Positions 34,931-44,393 of a stretch of DNA of 64,000 nt are shown here, one piece after another; within the stretch, counting starts at the first letter, position 1; the number at the start of each line of letters is the position of its first letter. Source of the DNA: Prorocentrum cordatum. Lineage: Eukaryota > Sar > Dinophyceae > Prorocentrales > Prorocentraceae. The stretch spans positions 303,062 through 367,061 of the forward strand of contig CAUYUJ010019937.1 in NCBI GenBank assembly GCA_963575745.1, given 5' to 3'. The notes beneath the pieces are model-generated. The model saw only the letters and a list, made by a program, of their open reading frames with translations, ran no database searches and was not told where the DNA came from. A program made the translations under genes and the position numbers.

Positions 34931-35354
34931 ATGACTATGATGTAGAGTCGGGGCTGTATTGCTGGACGTTGTACCCCACTCGTTTTTGGGCCGCGTTCGC
35001 TGAGGCCCATATTCCTCTATGCGCGTATGGTCTCGGCATCCTTGCCGGCACGTCTCAACAAAAGGGGTAAGTCTGATAGTGTTGTAGTACAACAGTTTGT
35101 GGTTGCTGTAGTCAAAGTGCTTCTTCTCGAGAGGATATTTTCCCACGGGTGGAGAATATTGTAGTCGCAGTCGATCACCCACAGTTGGATGAAATTGTGC
35201 ACCCACAGGTTGTTGTAGTCGCGGTGCGCTCGCAGCCGATCGCGGCTGCGCGCTGAGGCCTCGCACCCCATGGGATCTGGCACGGCAGCGCCGGGGCCCT
35301 GGGCCAGATGGTTGTCTTCCTTCGCCTCCTCGTTCTCCCTCCAATCGAGTGTGT
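34931..35354. other. No gene recognised
   Basis: Includes 'gttgtagtcgcagtcgatcacccacag' (35157-35183) and 'gcacccacaggttgttgtagtc' (35198-35219) similarities. No coding signal. Confidence 0.4.
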
Positions 35355-35665
35355 GTATAGATACATACACATATAAATATATGTATATATTATACATGTA
35401 TTTTACGAATACATATACATGTATATCTACATACATACATGCATGCATACATACATATAGAAATGCATGTATACTCGCAAATGTCTATATCTCTACATGT
35501 ATATCTATATATATGATACGCATGGCGATAATATTGCAAATGTCAATCATGGTAAGACGAACGCTATAGTAACCATAGTAATATTCATCCTGCAACTAAT
35601 AATGATAATAAGAACAAGAATCATATTCATAATTTGAAGAATACGAATAACAATAATAATAATAT
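35355..35665. repeat. AT-rich microsatellite block
   Basis: (TACATA)n and (TATATG)n followed by AATAATAATAT. The most AT-rich stretch of the window. Confidence 0.85.
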
Positions 35666-35679
35666 TACCGCCCACCCCC

Positions 35680-36210
35680 CTGGGAGCGTCCCACACCTCC
35701 GTGACATTTGGGGGCACCTCCCAGTACCGCGCCCCTGGGCCTCCCAGGGAGGCCCCAAAGGAGCCCCCAGATCGCGAAGGGACGGCCTAAGACGCTCAGA
35801 CTTCCGACGGTTCTCCAGGCTCCGAGGAGGCTTCTAAGAGGCCGGAAGAGAGTTTTGAGAGGCGTCTCGGGTGCGCCCGAAGAGCCTTCAATTATTAATC
35901 CACATTGTTGTTTTAATTCAGGTTTTTGGCCTTCTCTCGCGTTTTCGAGCTTCAATGCTCCAAGACAGCCGAAAACAGGCCCCCCTGACCGCCCAAGAGC
36001 CCCAAGATGGCTCCAAGACGGGCCAAGGAGGCAACCAGGACCGCCCAAGGGCGCCCCGAGGCAGCCCAAGAGAGCCCCAAGATGATTCGAAAAGCCGCCC
36101 AACGGGGAGCGTAAGTCGACAATCCCGGCTTTCCGCTCCAAGATGCCCTCAAGAGTCGCCCAAAGAGCCTGAAGAGTCCCCCGAGAGCCCCGAAGAGGCC
36201 CAAAAGTAGC
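35680..36210. repeat. GGGCCGTCTTGGGGCC minisatellite, inverted copy 3
   Basis: 'gccccaagatggctccaagacgg' units, the reverse complement of the arrays at 8524 and 22040. Confidence 0.65.
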
Positions 36211-36227
36211 CCCAAGAGGCAGGGGGA

Positions 36228-36335
36228 GGGAGAGAAGGCTCTTAGAAGCACCTTGCTTCTTAGAAGTCGCAGGCCTTGTCTGTAGATGTAAGGCCGCCGC
36301 CTTCTCAGAAGCAGCCTCCTTCCAAGCAGCACTCC
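36228..36335. repeat. Fold-back element family G, copy 3
   Basis: 'agaaggctcttagaagcacct', 'gaagtcgcaggccttgtctg', 'aggccgccgccttctcagaag' and 'cctccttccaagcag' follow the family order. Confidence 0.65.
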
Positions 36336-36552
36336 CCCCTCCCCCTAGCCCCTGTGCGTCCCGCCAATCCTGATGCCTCTTGGGGCAATCTTTCTCCTCG
36401 CTGCGCATCCTTACGTGCGAGATGCCGTCCCGTCCCCTCGCAGGCGAGAGCGTCATCGCGTTCACCGCCGCTGGCGCTCTCTCGGAGCGGTTCCCGGCCC
36501 TCGGCAGGCTGGTTTCTGGAGTGCCGGTGCCCCGGTCAGCCCCGGCCGCGCG
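36336..36552. other. No gene recognised
   Basis: GC-rich spacer with no recognisable protein. Confidence 0.4.
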
Positions 36553-36862
36553 GAGGTTCGGATGCAACTCCTGGGAGGGCAAATTCTGAATTTGCCCTGG
36601 TCTGACATCGGGCACGTCCCTCTACACGAGGGATATTCAAAAGTAGGCCAGACAAGAACAGTCCTTGGACGATTTTAAAGATTACTTTGATCATTTTGGG
36701 GGTATTCTCCGGGGGGGCTAAAATTCGCCTGTTGGGGGACATGCCCGACCTGACCCTGGTCCGAATCCCGCTTCATCCCGCTTTATCCGCGTTAATCCCG
36801 CCGAATCCGCTTCATCCCGCTTGATCCGCCGACAAAGACCTCCCAGTAGCCGGTTGCTTCCT
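36553..36862 (+). repeat. Dispersed repeat family L, copy 2, split by a family M element
   Basis: The left part (36553-36602) ends CCCTGGTC. The right part resumes with CCCTGGTC at 36754 and continues with the CGCTTCATCCCGCTTTATCC units through 'ctcccagtagc'. Removing 36603-36761 restores the family L order seen at 29460. Confidence 0.85.
36603..36753. mobile_element. Family M element, copy 4 (151 bp), exact 8-bp target duplication
   Basis: The left end TGACATCGGGCACGTCCCTC and right end GGGGACATGCCCGACCTGA are inverted. CCCTGGTC occurs immediately on both sides (36595-36602 and 36754-36761). It splits dispersed repeat L, so the empty site can be read. The 8-bp duplication is of the size made by hAT and P superfamily transposases. 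Confidence 0.93.
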
Positions 36863-36879
36863 GAGAGAAGGAGCGGGGA

Positions 36880-37870
36880 AGGGCAGTCGGATCGTCGATC
36901 CTCGAAGTTCCAATCTTGATCCTCGACCCCCGATCCTCGATGCTGTATCCTCGACTCTCGAACCTGGATATCCTTGGCGACACGGTCCGCCTCCGTAAGC
37001 ATCTGTTGTTTGATAGATTCTTGGTTCAGATGCTGGGCCCCATTCCCACGGGCTTGATGGATTTCTGACGTAGAGTCTGGGCCCCCTCCCAGGGACCCGA
37101 TGGACTCCCGCTTCCTATCCTGGGTTCCGCCCGCGGATCTGATGGACTCCAGGTTCAGATTCTGGATTTTCGATCTTCGATTCTCGATCTTCGAAGTTCG
37201 ATCCTCGATCCTCGAAGGTTGGATCCTCGAAGTTCGATTCTCGACCCTCTGATCCTCGATCCTCGGAGTTCGATCCTCGATCCTCGATCTCCGAAGTTCG
37301 ATCCTCGACCCTCGGATCCTCGATCCTCGAAGTTCGACCCTTGAAGTTCGACCCTCGAAGTTCCATCCTCGACCCTCGGATCCTCGATCCTCGATCCTCG
37401 AAGTTCGATCCTCGAAGTTCGATCCTCGACCCTCGGATCCCCCATCCTCGATCCTCGAAGTTTGACCCTCGGATCCTCGAAGTTCGATCCTCGAAGTTCG
37501 ATCCTCGAACCTCGGATCCTGAATCCTTGATCCTCGAAGCTCGACCCTCGACCCTCGGATCCTCGACCCTCGGATCCTCGACGTACGATCCCCGATCCTC
37601 GACCCTCGATGATCGATCCTCGAAGTTGGACCCTCGATCCTCGAACCTTGGATCCCCGATCATCGATCCTCGAAGTTCGATCCTCGGAGATCGATCTTAG
37701 AAGTTGATCCTCGATCCTCGAAGTTCGATCTTCGAAGTTCGATCCTCGACCCTCGGATCCTGGATCCTCGATCCTCGAAGTTCGACCCTTGAAGATCGAC
37801 CCTCGACCCTCGAATCCCCGATGCTCGAAGTTCGATCCTCGCACTGCGATCCTCGACCCTCGGATCCTGG
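36880..37870. repeat. GATCCTCGAAGTTC minisatellite
   Basis: About 1 kb of 'gatcctcgaccctcggatcc' and 'cgaagttcgatcctcg' units. TTCGATCCTCGAAG is partly self-complementary. The RGSNFEDR-like peptide repeat on the - strand is a by-product. Confidence 0.95.
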
Positions 37871-38015
37871 GTGCCCGCCTCCGCCCGCCGCTCCGCCCGC
37901 CGGCAGGTGCTCGGCTCCGCCGGGCCGCTCGGGAGCGTGTCCCGGGCGGTGCTCGGCCATCTGGTGGCGTCGCTGGTGCGGAGCGCGGCCTGCGAGGATC
38001 CAGAGACCTCCCAGA

Positions 38016-38245
38016 TCAGGGCTCGTTTCGACTCCGATCCGATCCGATTCGATGGCGATGGCTTCTGATTCCGATTCGAATCGACTTGGGATTCCGATAG
38101 GGGTTCCCACTCCTCAGTGGAGACATTCTGGTCCGCCGATTTCCGCTGATTCGGTTTCTCCCGACTCGGGTGCCGATTTCCGCCGATCCGATTCATGCCG
38201 ATTGCTGATCCGACTTGTCGATTCGATTCTGGTCTCTCCTGCCTC
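38016..38245 (+). repeat. Dispersed repeat family Q, copy 1
   Basis: About 230 bp collinear with 63768-63995: 'gggctcgtttcgactccgat', 'cgacttgggattccgat', 'ctcgggtgccgatttccgcc' and 'gatccgacttgtcgattcg' each have close counterparts. Confidence 0.9.
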
Positions 38246-38389
38246 CGAGATTCGGGCGTTGAAGTGCCCCTGGCCCAAGGTGCACCCAGGATTTCCATTG
38301 AGGCCCCCACGGCCTCCAGAGGGGCTGTAGGATTGAGCGAAAAGCTGGGGGCACCTTGGCGCAGGGGCACCTTGGGCAACCCTCGACAG

Positions 38390-38462
38390 ATGGGGTCCGA
38401 GCAGACGGGGCCGCAGGGCTGACGCATCGCCGATGCGGCTTGACGTGGAGTCCAGCATTTTC
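38390..38462. repeat. GCATCG repeat block, copy 3a
   Basis: 'gacgcatcgccgatgcgg' and 'gcaacgcatcgg', with 'gtccgagcagacggggccg', as at 23345. Confidence 0.6.
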
Positions 38463-38650
38463 GCATGCAACGCATCGGAGGCCAAGTTCTGTCTTTGTCC
38501 TGGTCCGAAATCCGGTTTGATCCAGCTTAATCCCGCTGAATCCGGCATGATCCCGCTGAATCCGCGGCCTCGTCCCGCGCAGTAGTTCCCCAATGGGGCT
38601 TAATTCTCCGTAGTCCTTTCCGACCGAGACCTCCCAGTAGTTGTCTCCAC
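38463..38650 (+). repeat. Dispersed repeat family L, copy 3
   Basis: 'ggaggccaagttctgtctttg', then GCTTAATCCCGCTGAATCCG units, ending 'cgaccgagacctcccagtag'. Confidence 0.7.
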
Positions 38651-38765
38651 GCCGGCGTCGCCGATGGATCGCCGATGCATCGGTGTGACGCATCGGCGAC
38701 GCGGCGCGACCCTCCGACCCCATCTCTGCTCCGACCCCATCCTTGGGAGGCCTCCCTGGAGGAGG
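38651..38765. repeat. GCATCG repeat block, copy 3b
   Basis: GCCGATGGATCGCCGATGCA units and 'cgaccctccgaccccatc', the same end block as at 2491. Confidence 0.7.
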
Positions 38766-39335
38766 ACACGGGCCGCCGGGGCGCCGGGGCCGCCGCAGGC
38801 GAGATCTACAGCACTGGAGAGCAAAAATCAGGGGGGAAAACACGCACAGACACAAATCATCGTCGCCCCCCCCAATGACACACAAACGCAGACGAAAACA
38901 CAGACGCACAGACAAACTATGGGAAACTATGGGAAGTAGGGGAAGACAAAATTCCAGAACAAATGAAAGAACAATGCTGAAAACCTTGGGCTTTCTGTTT
39001 ATTTACGTGTATGTATGTGTGTGTCCTTGCGCCCATTCAAAAAGGGGCAGCACAGATCAGGGGCAACGTCTGGGGGATGGGCCTCGGGATTCCTTCCAGC
39101 AGTCAGCAGGGAGGTAATGTCAGCTTGTGATTAACAAGTGAGTGGCCCACCCCGACCAGGGCTGATGAGTAGACCCCGTGGCACGCGTTTTTTTGTTAAT
39201 CACGTGCGCCAGGGTGTCGTTGCGGGCGCCGCCGAGGGAATCGTGTACCCCCCTACATGGCAGCCTCAAAACAAACGCCTTTCGCATAGAAGTTGCTACA
39301 GGGTCGTACACATCCGAGGCGAATGTTTTCCCCCT
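38766..39335. other. No gene recognised
   Basis: CACAGACGCACAGAC-like short repeats at 38835-38925; otherwise unremarkable. Confidence 0.4.
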
Positions 39336-39493
39336 CTCAGGCTCAGGCGTCGTCGTCGTCGTCTCCTTCGTCGTCGTCGACGCCTTCGTTGTCGTCGTCG
39401 TCGTGTACGGCGGGGGGCCTGCGCAGCACCCCCCCCGCACCCGCATAAGGCATCCGCAGTGCGTCGTCGTGGTCGTCGCGACGTCATCGTCGC

Positions 39494-39538
<45 letters not shown>

Positions 39539-39657
39539 AATCGTCGTCGTGGTGATCGTCGTCGTCGTTGTCGTCGTTGTGGTCGTTGTCGTCGTCATCG
39601 TCGTCTTCGTCGTCGACGTCGACTACTACAGCGGGCGGCCTGCGCAGCAACCCCCCC

Positions 39658-39745
<88 letters not shown>

Positions 39746-39765
39746 TGTGGACTACTACAGCGGGC
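39336..39765. repeat. CGT microsatellite
   Basis: (CGT)n in several blocks, with the recurring unit 'gtactac/gactactacagcgggcggc' twice (39620 and 39751). Confidence 0.97.
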
Positions 39766-40074
39766 GGCAGCTTGTGAGCCCGACCGTTCCACCATTTTCT
39801 TACCTGCATCGGGCTTCGCCCCCAGGCACGGCGGCGTCTTCGCGCATGGATCGGTGGAACGAGTTTGACGACTGCTGGCCTGCGCAGAACCCCCCCCCGA
39901 AGGCATCCGCAGTGCGTCATGGTCTTCCTCGTCATCGTCCTCGCCCTCGTCCTCGTTTTCGTCGTTGTCGTCGACGATTACAGAGACCACGACAGAGGGG
40001 GGAAGAGGACTGCCCGCCCTGCTCGGGTCGGACGGAACGCCGGGGAAGGAAGGGGGGGGGTCGAAACTTAGTAC
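39766..40074. other. No gene recognised
   Basis: Includes a second shorter CGTC-rich patch at 39925-39975. Confidence 0.4.
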
Positions 40075-40215
40075 GCGCAGCTGGTTATGGTCGCCCCGCC
40101 GAGGGGCCAGTCCTCGATGCATGGCCACTTTTGGCGCCAGGGGGCGATCGGAAAATCAACAATGTGAGCTGCTGGGCAAATCACCGCTTGGCCACGCCCC
40201 TCCTCCGTTCAGCCC
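40075..40215. repeat. Dispersed repeat family P, weak copy
   Basis: 'gcagctggttatggtcgcccc', 'agtcctcgatgcatggcc' and 'gtgagctgctgggcaaatcac' correspond to 31325-31440. Confidence 0.5.
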
Positions 40216-40989
40216 GCATTGCTCGCGGGCCCGCGAGGAAGTTGGCGCCCCCATGGCTGCGGCCAGGGCGAATGAAACGCGCCGGTTCGACAGAAAAGAG
40301 CACGGAAAGTGCGGGGGCGAGCGCCGACAGCAGTTCTTCTTCATTTCGAACATGTGTCGCCGTGGCTCGCGGTCCGTGCTTCTGCCGCCTTTGCCTCCCG
40401 CCCTCCTCGCCTCCCCCAGTCTGCGCTGTGTGGCGCCTTTTCGCTGGCGGGTGGGCGTCGGCGCCAATCACTGGCGCCGCCGTTGTTGATCTTCAATATG
40501 GCGGGCGCAACCCCGCGATTCGCCCGAGCAGAGGGACTATTTTTGTGAACGCGCGCCCCCCGCGGACCTGTTAATCGCAAGCTGTCATTCGGTTCAACGT
40601 AGAGGGCGATTCCCGCGCGCGCCCCGTGTGCCGGACCAGTTTTTTGTTTCCAGCGGGGTGGTGTACAAAGATCGCGCTTTCAAGGGTGCCCATTTTGCAC
40701 GCTCATCTTGCACTTGTGCCGGACCAGCTTTCTGGCGGGGTTGGTGTACGAAGGTCGTTGTCCCATCACAGGTTCGACGAACGAGGTTTGCTTCCCAACG
40801 TTCGTTTTTTGTTCCGGGTTTTTGGACGCGTTGGGTGGCTCCTGGAGGTTTTCCAACTTTGGGACGCGTTGCAGCGGCAGCGTCGCCCAGGTTCTTCAGT
40901 CCCAGATCGTTCCGAACGGTTGCCGGAAAGCCGAGGTTGAGACAATTTTTCACTAGATTTTGTCAGGTCTACCCGTATGATGAAGAGGG
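40216..40989. other. No gene recognised; about 91-bp local duplication
   Basis: 'gtgccggaccag' followed by 'ggtgtacraaggtcg/agatcg' occurs at 40627 and 40718, a decayed tandem duplication. No coding signal. Confidence 0.45.
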
Positions 40990-41095
40990 GGGCGTGGCGA
41001 GGCCCGAAAGGGCGTCTGGATCCCAAGCAAGGCGGGACGTACTTGCACGCCTTTTTCGGCAAACGTTGTTTGACACATCGTTGGAGGTGGGCGAA
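40990..41095. repeat. Dispersed repeat family N, copy 2
   Basis: Partner of 26225-26350. Confidence 0.5.
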
Positions 41096-41499
41096 AGAAG
41101 GCCGTGTAAATTAAGGTTTGCCTGCTTCGAAAGACAAGCGGGTTGGAGGTTCGAGGTTTCTGGAGATTCTCGTCAGTTATCACCGGTTGTCCACCCTCGG
41201 CATAGGTGTGCCAGGATCGGGGGCCCAGCACTCCTCGTTCTTGCCATCACAACACCACTGGGTTCGACGTTGTTTCCCCAGCCCTCCTGTGCTGAATTCT
41301 CGTTTTGAATCGAGCACTGTGGTCGAGTGTCCTCCTTCCCCCCTGTTTTGCCTCCTGCCTCCGAGTTTTTGCCTCCTGTCTCCTATCGCTTCTCGTCCTC
41401 CTCCCTTCTCTCCTTCGTCCTGCTTACGTTGCAGCCCCGTTGTGAGTTTGCCTCTCTCGTGTGCTCCTGGGAGGGGGGCCTCGCTGCCCCCTTGGGGGG
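41096..41499. other. No gene recognised
   Basis: Mixed sequence; a CCTCCTGTCTCC-rich patch at 41335-41430. Confidence 0.4.
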
Positions 41500-42345
41500 G
41501 CTGAGAAGTGCCAAGCTGTCGCCACTTTCGTGGGCTAATGGGAGGTCCAGCGGAGTCGAGACCTCGCGGATCAGTAGGGGGCTGCGAAGTGCGCAATTGC
41601 CGCCAATGTCTTGGGTTCTTGGGAGGCCTAGAGGGGTGGAGTTGTAAACATACCCAGCCGAGACCTCGCGGCTCCCTGGGGGGTTGCGAATTGCGCAACT
41701 GAATTCCGTGGGCTCCGGAGGGGCCCAGCGGAGTGGAGTTGTAAACACACCCAGCCGAGACCTCGCGGCTCATGGGGGGGAGGGGAGCGAACTGCACAAT
41801 TGTCGCCACTTTCGTGGGCTCCTGGGGGTCCCAGCGGAGTGGAGATGCAAACACCCCTGGCCGAGACCGCGGGCCACTGGGGTCTGCAAACTGCTCACTT
41901 GTCGCCGCGCTCGTGGGCTCCTGGGAGGCCCAGCAGAGTTGAGTTGTAAACACACCCAACTAAGACCCCGCGGCTCCCTTGGGGTGGCTGCGAAGTGTCA
42001 AGCTGTCGCCTCTTTCGCGGGCTCCTGGGAGGCCCAGCGGAGTGGAGTAAACACACCCTGCCGAGACTTTGCGGCTCCCTGAGAGGGCTGCGAAGTGCGC
42101 AATTGTCGCCAATGTCGTGGGTTCTTGGGAGGCCTAGAGGGGTGGAGTTGTAAACATACCCATCCGAGACCTCTTGGCTCTCTGGGGTGGCTTCCAAGTG
42201 CGCCATTGTCGCCACTTTCGTGGTCTCCTGGGGGGCCCAGCGGAGAGGAGTTGTAAACACACACCCTGCCGAGACCTCGCGGCACCCTGGGGGTCTGCGA
42301 AGTTCGCAATTGTCGCCATTCTCGTGGATTCCTGCGAGTCCTTCA
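41500..42345. repeat. About 100-bp tandem repeat, 8-9 copies
   Basis: 'ttgtcgccactttcgtggg' type blocks recur at about 41518, 41597, 41802, 41898, 42005, 42103, 42207 and 42311. Each is followed by 'ctcctgggaggcccagcgg', 'agtggagttgtaaacacac' and 'ccgagacctcgcggctccc'. Spacing is mostly 97-106 bp with one decayed unit, so the frame is not maintained. Confidence 0.92.
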
Positions 42346-43052
42346 GCATGTTCGTTTGTATTGATCGGTCCTCTGTATCGTCGCCACACGTGTAGACGGG
42401 TTCGGCGCGTCGCGGAGTTTTTTTTTGTCCTTTCTTTGCGAGGCCCTTTTTCGGCCCCGAGACCGTCAATAACGAATCTGGGCAGAACCATTGCACCCGC
42501 GGGAGGGGTTCGGGGACCAGCTTTCAGCAGATTTGACCTAATCCCCCTCTTGACCGACTTTCTCGAGGCCCGTCCAGCTCAGACCCCCTGGCCGCCTCCA
42601 ACTCGAGCTTGCTGGAACACGGGTTCGCCGTCGCCGCTCTTTGGACGGTTCTGGCGTCAGTTCTGATTGTCCAGTTTCCGTGAGACGTTTGCAGATGGAG
42701 TTCGCGTCAAATGCCAGTCGAGGTCGCGTCAAGTGCCAGTCAACCCCCAAGGCTCGAGTGTTACGTTTCCCCGATGTTTGCTCTTCTGTACAGAGGCGAC
42801 GAAGAAGCGGGGGCTGGACGAACGGGGCTAGGACGAGGATGAATCCATTCCAGAGCGCTCTGTAACGCTCTCAGAGCGGCGCAGTGAGTTACCCAGACAC
42901 CCGACGAGGTCATCTTCTCACCCCCGCGGCCCCAGAGGTCTGGGCCCCGTCCCAGGGGGCTGCCCGCTCGCGTACCCGGGCGTCCAGCGACGTGTGTGTT
43001 CACGATCCACGGCCCCAGAAGTCTGGTCCCTTCCCGGCGAGTGCCCGGCGGC
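42346..43052. other. No gene recognised
   Basis: Mixed sequence; 'ggccccagaggtctgg' (42929) and 'ggccccagaagtctgg' (43011) form a small direct duplication. Confidence 0.4.
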
Positions 43053-43060
43053 AAGCGATT

Positions 43061-43231
43061 GGGCGTTGCGTAATGGGGGGGTCATAAATGGGGGTGTGTC
43101 GCGGGTGGTCCGAAAAGGTACCCAAACGGTACCTAAACGAGCCCCCTGGGGCTCCGGAGGGGCCCGAAAGGGGCACGAAAGGGGACCGTTTCTGACCCCC
43201 CGATTTATGACCCCCCCATGAAGCCACGCCC
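43061..43231. mobile_element. Family R MITE-like element, copy 1 (171 bp)
   Basis: The 29-bp terminal inverted repeats (43061-43089 and 43203-43231) match at 26 of 29 positions and start GGGCGTTGCGTAATGGGG. Direct repeats AAGCGATT (43053) and AAGCGAGTT (43233) flank it. The interior contains GGTACCCAAACGGTACC. No coding capacity. Confidence 0.88.
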
Positions 43232-43241
43232 AAAGCGAGTT

Positions 43242-43412
43242 GGGCGTTGCGTAATGGGGGGGTCATAAATGAAGGGGTGGCGAGGGTGGTCCGGAAAGGT
43301 ACCCAAACGGTACCTAAACGAGCCCCATGGGGCGCTGGAGGGGCCCGAAAGGGGCACGAAAGAGGACCTTTTCTGACCCCCCCATTTGTGACCCCCCCAT
43401 TAAGCCATGCCC
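43242..43412. mobile_element. Family R MITE-like element, copy 2 (171 bp)
   Basis: Same length and over 90% identical to copy 1, in direct orientation, separated from it only by the 9-bp AAGCGAGTT. It is followed by AAGCGAGGT (43413-43421). Confidence 0.88.
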
Positions 43413-43640
43413 AAGCGAGGTGGGGAACGGTGAAGGACCAGGCCTTCTCAGAAGGCCGCGGGGCTTCTCGGAAGCCCATCGCGCCTCCCGAGGAGCTGCC
43501 CGCGCCCTCGGGGCAGGCGTCGGGCGCCTCTTATAGAAGGCCCGCCCCTGCTCGCCTTCCCCCTCGCGCTCGCCGCCGAGGGTTCGGCCCGCGGCTCGCG
43601 CCCTGGATCCAGCTGTGATGGCTTGGGCCGAACGAAAGGA
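43413..43640. other. No gene recognised; GCCTTCTCAGAAGGC fold-back at 43441
   Basis: 'ggccttctcagaaggcc' and 'gcttctcggaagc' are short palindromes like those at 27690 and 32410. The remainder is GC-rich spacer up to the outer transposon. Confidence 0.5.
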
Positions 43641-43648
43641 GGGGATCC

Positions 43649-43685
43649 GAGTGCATGTGAACTAGAGTTTTTTTTTTCAAATTGG
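43649..43685 (+). repeat. Outer transposon left terminal inverted repeat
   Basis: Contains GTGCATGTGAACTAGAG, then ten T, then CAAATTGG. It pairs with 59826-59862 in inverted orientation. Confidence 0.75.
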
Positions 43686-43689
43686 GTCG

Positions 43690-44249
43690 GTCCGGCTGAT
43701 CCGGTGATCCGGTGACCCGGTGATCCGGCCATGCAGGTGACCCCGTGATCCGGTGATCCGGTGATCCGGTGAACCGGTGATCCGGTGATCCGGCCGGGTG
43801 ACCCGGTGATCCGGTGATCCGGTGATCCGGTGATCCGGTGAACCGGTGATCCGGTGAACCGGTGATCCGGTGATCCGGCCGGGTGACCCGGTGACCCGGT
43901 GATCCGGTGATCCGGTGATCCGGCCGGCTGATCCGGTGATCCGGTGACCCGGTGATCCGGTGAACCGGTGATCTGGTGATCCGGCAGGGTGATCCGGCTG
44001 ATCCGGCTGATCCGGCTGATCCGGCTGATCCGGTTGATCCGGTTGATCCGGCTGATCCGGCTGATCCGGTGATCTGGCCGAGTGATCCGGGTGATCCGGT
44101 TGATCCGGCTGAGCTGATCTGGCTGATCCGGTTGATCCGGCTGATCCGGCTGATCCGGCTGATCTGTTGATCCGGCCGGGCTAACTATCCGTTGATCCGT
44201 TGGTCCGTTGATCCAGCCGCTGATCCGGGGCGATCTGGCTGATCCGGTT
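43690..44249 (+). repeat. GATCCGG satellite, left array, first part
   Basis: Units of 8-9 bp (GATCCGGT, GATCCGGCT, GATCCGGTT) with CCGGCCGGGTGACCC variants. Interrupted at 44250 by the inner element and continued from 53602. Confidence 0.97.
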
Positions 44250-44293
44250 CCTTGAGACTCCAAGGTCGATCTATAGTGCGGGGTCGAACTATA
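44250..44293 (+). repeat. Inner transposon left terminal inverted repeat
   Basis: 44 bp, perfect complement of 53558-53601; includes GGTCGATCTATAG at 44264. Confidence 0.95.
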
Positions 44294-44336
44294 GATCGAC
44301 CTGGCACTTTCCTTGGGTCGCACTATAGTCCAACCC
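44264..44336. promoter_or_regulatory. Left subterminal CTATAG repeats
   Basis: GGTCGATCTATAG (44264), GGTCGAACTATAG (44282) overlapping CTATAGATCGACC (44289), and GGGTCGCACTATAG (44315). Repeated motifs just inside the ends are typical transposase-binding sites in CACTA- and hAT-type elements. Their role here is inferred. Confidence 0.6.
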
Positions 44337-44393
44337 ATGATTTTTGGCCAGGTCGTACTTTTCTTCGCTCGCGCATTGTTAAGGATCCCCTGA

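Noticed and set aside
37115-37844. RGSNFEDR-type repeat protein on the - strand
   Set aside because: Degenerate GATCCTCGAAG minisatellite with frame drift and no non-repeat coding flank.
39138-40574. 478-codon frame with long Val runs
   Set aside because: Translation of (CGT)n on the + strand plus GC-rich flanks; no domain.
43690-44249. CRISPR-like regular repeats (GATCCGG)
   Set aside because: Units of 8-9 bp with no unique spacers, in a eukaryotic context: a satellite.
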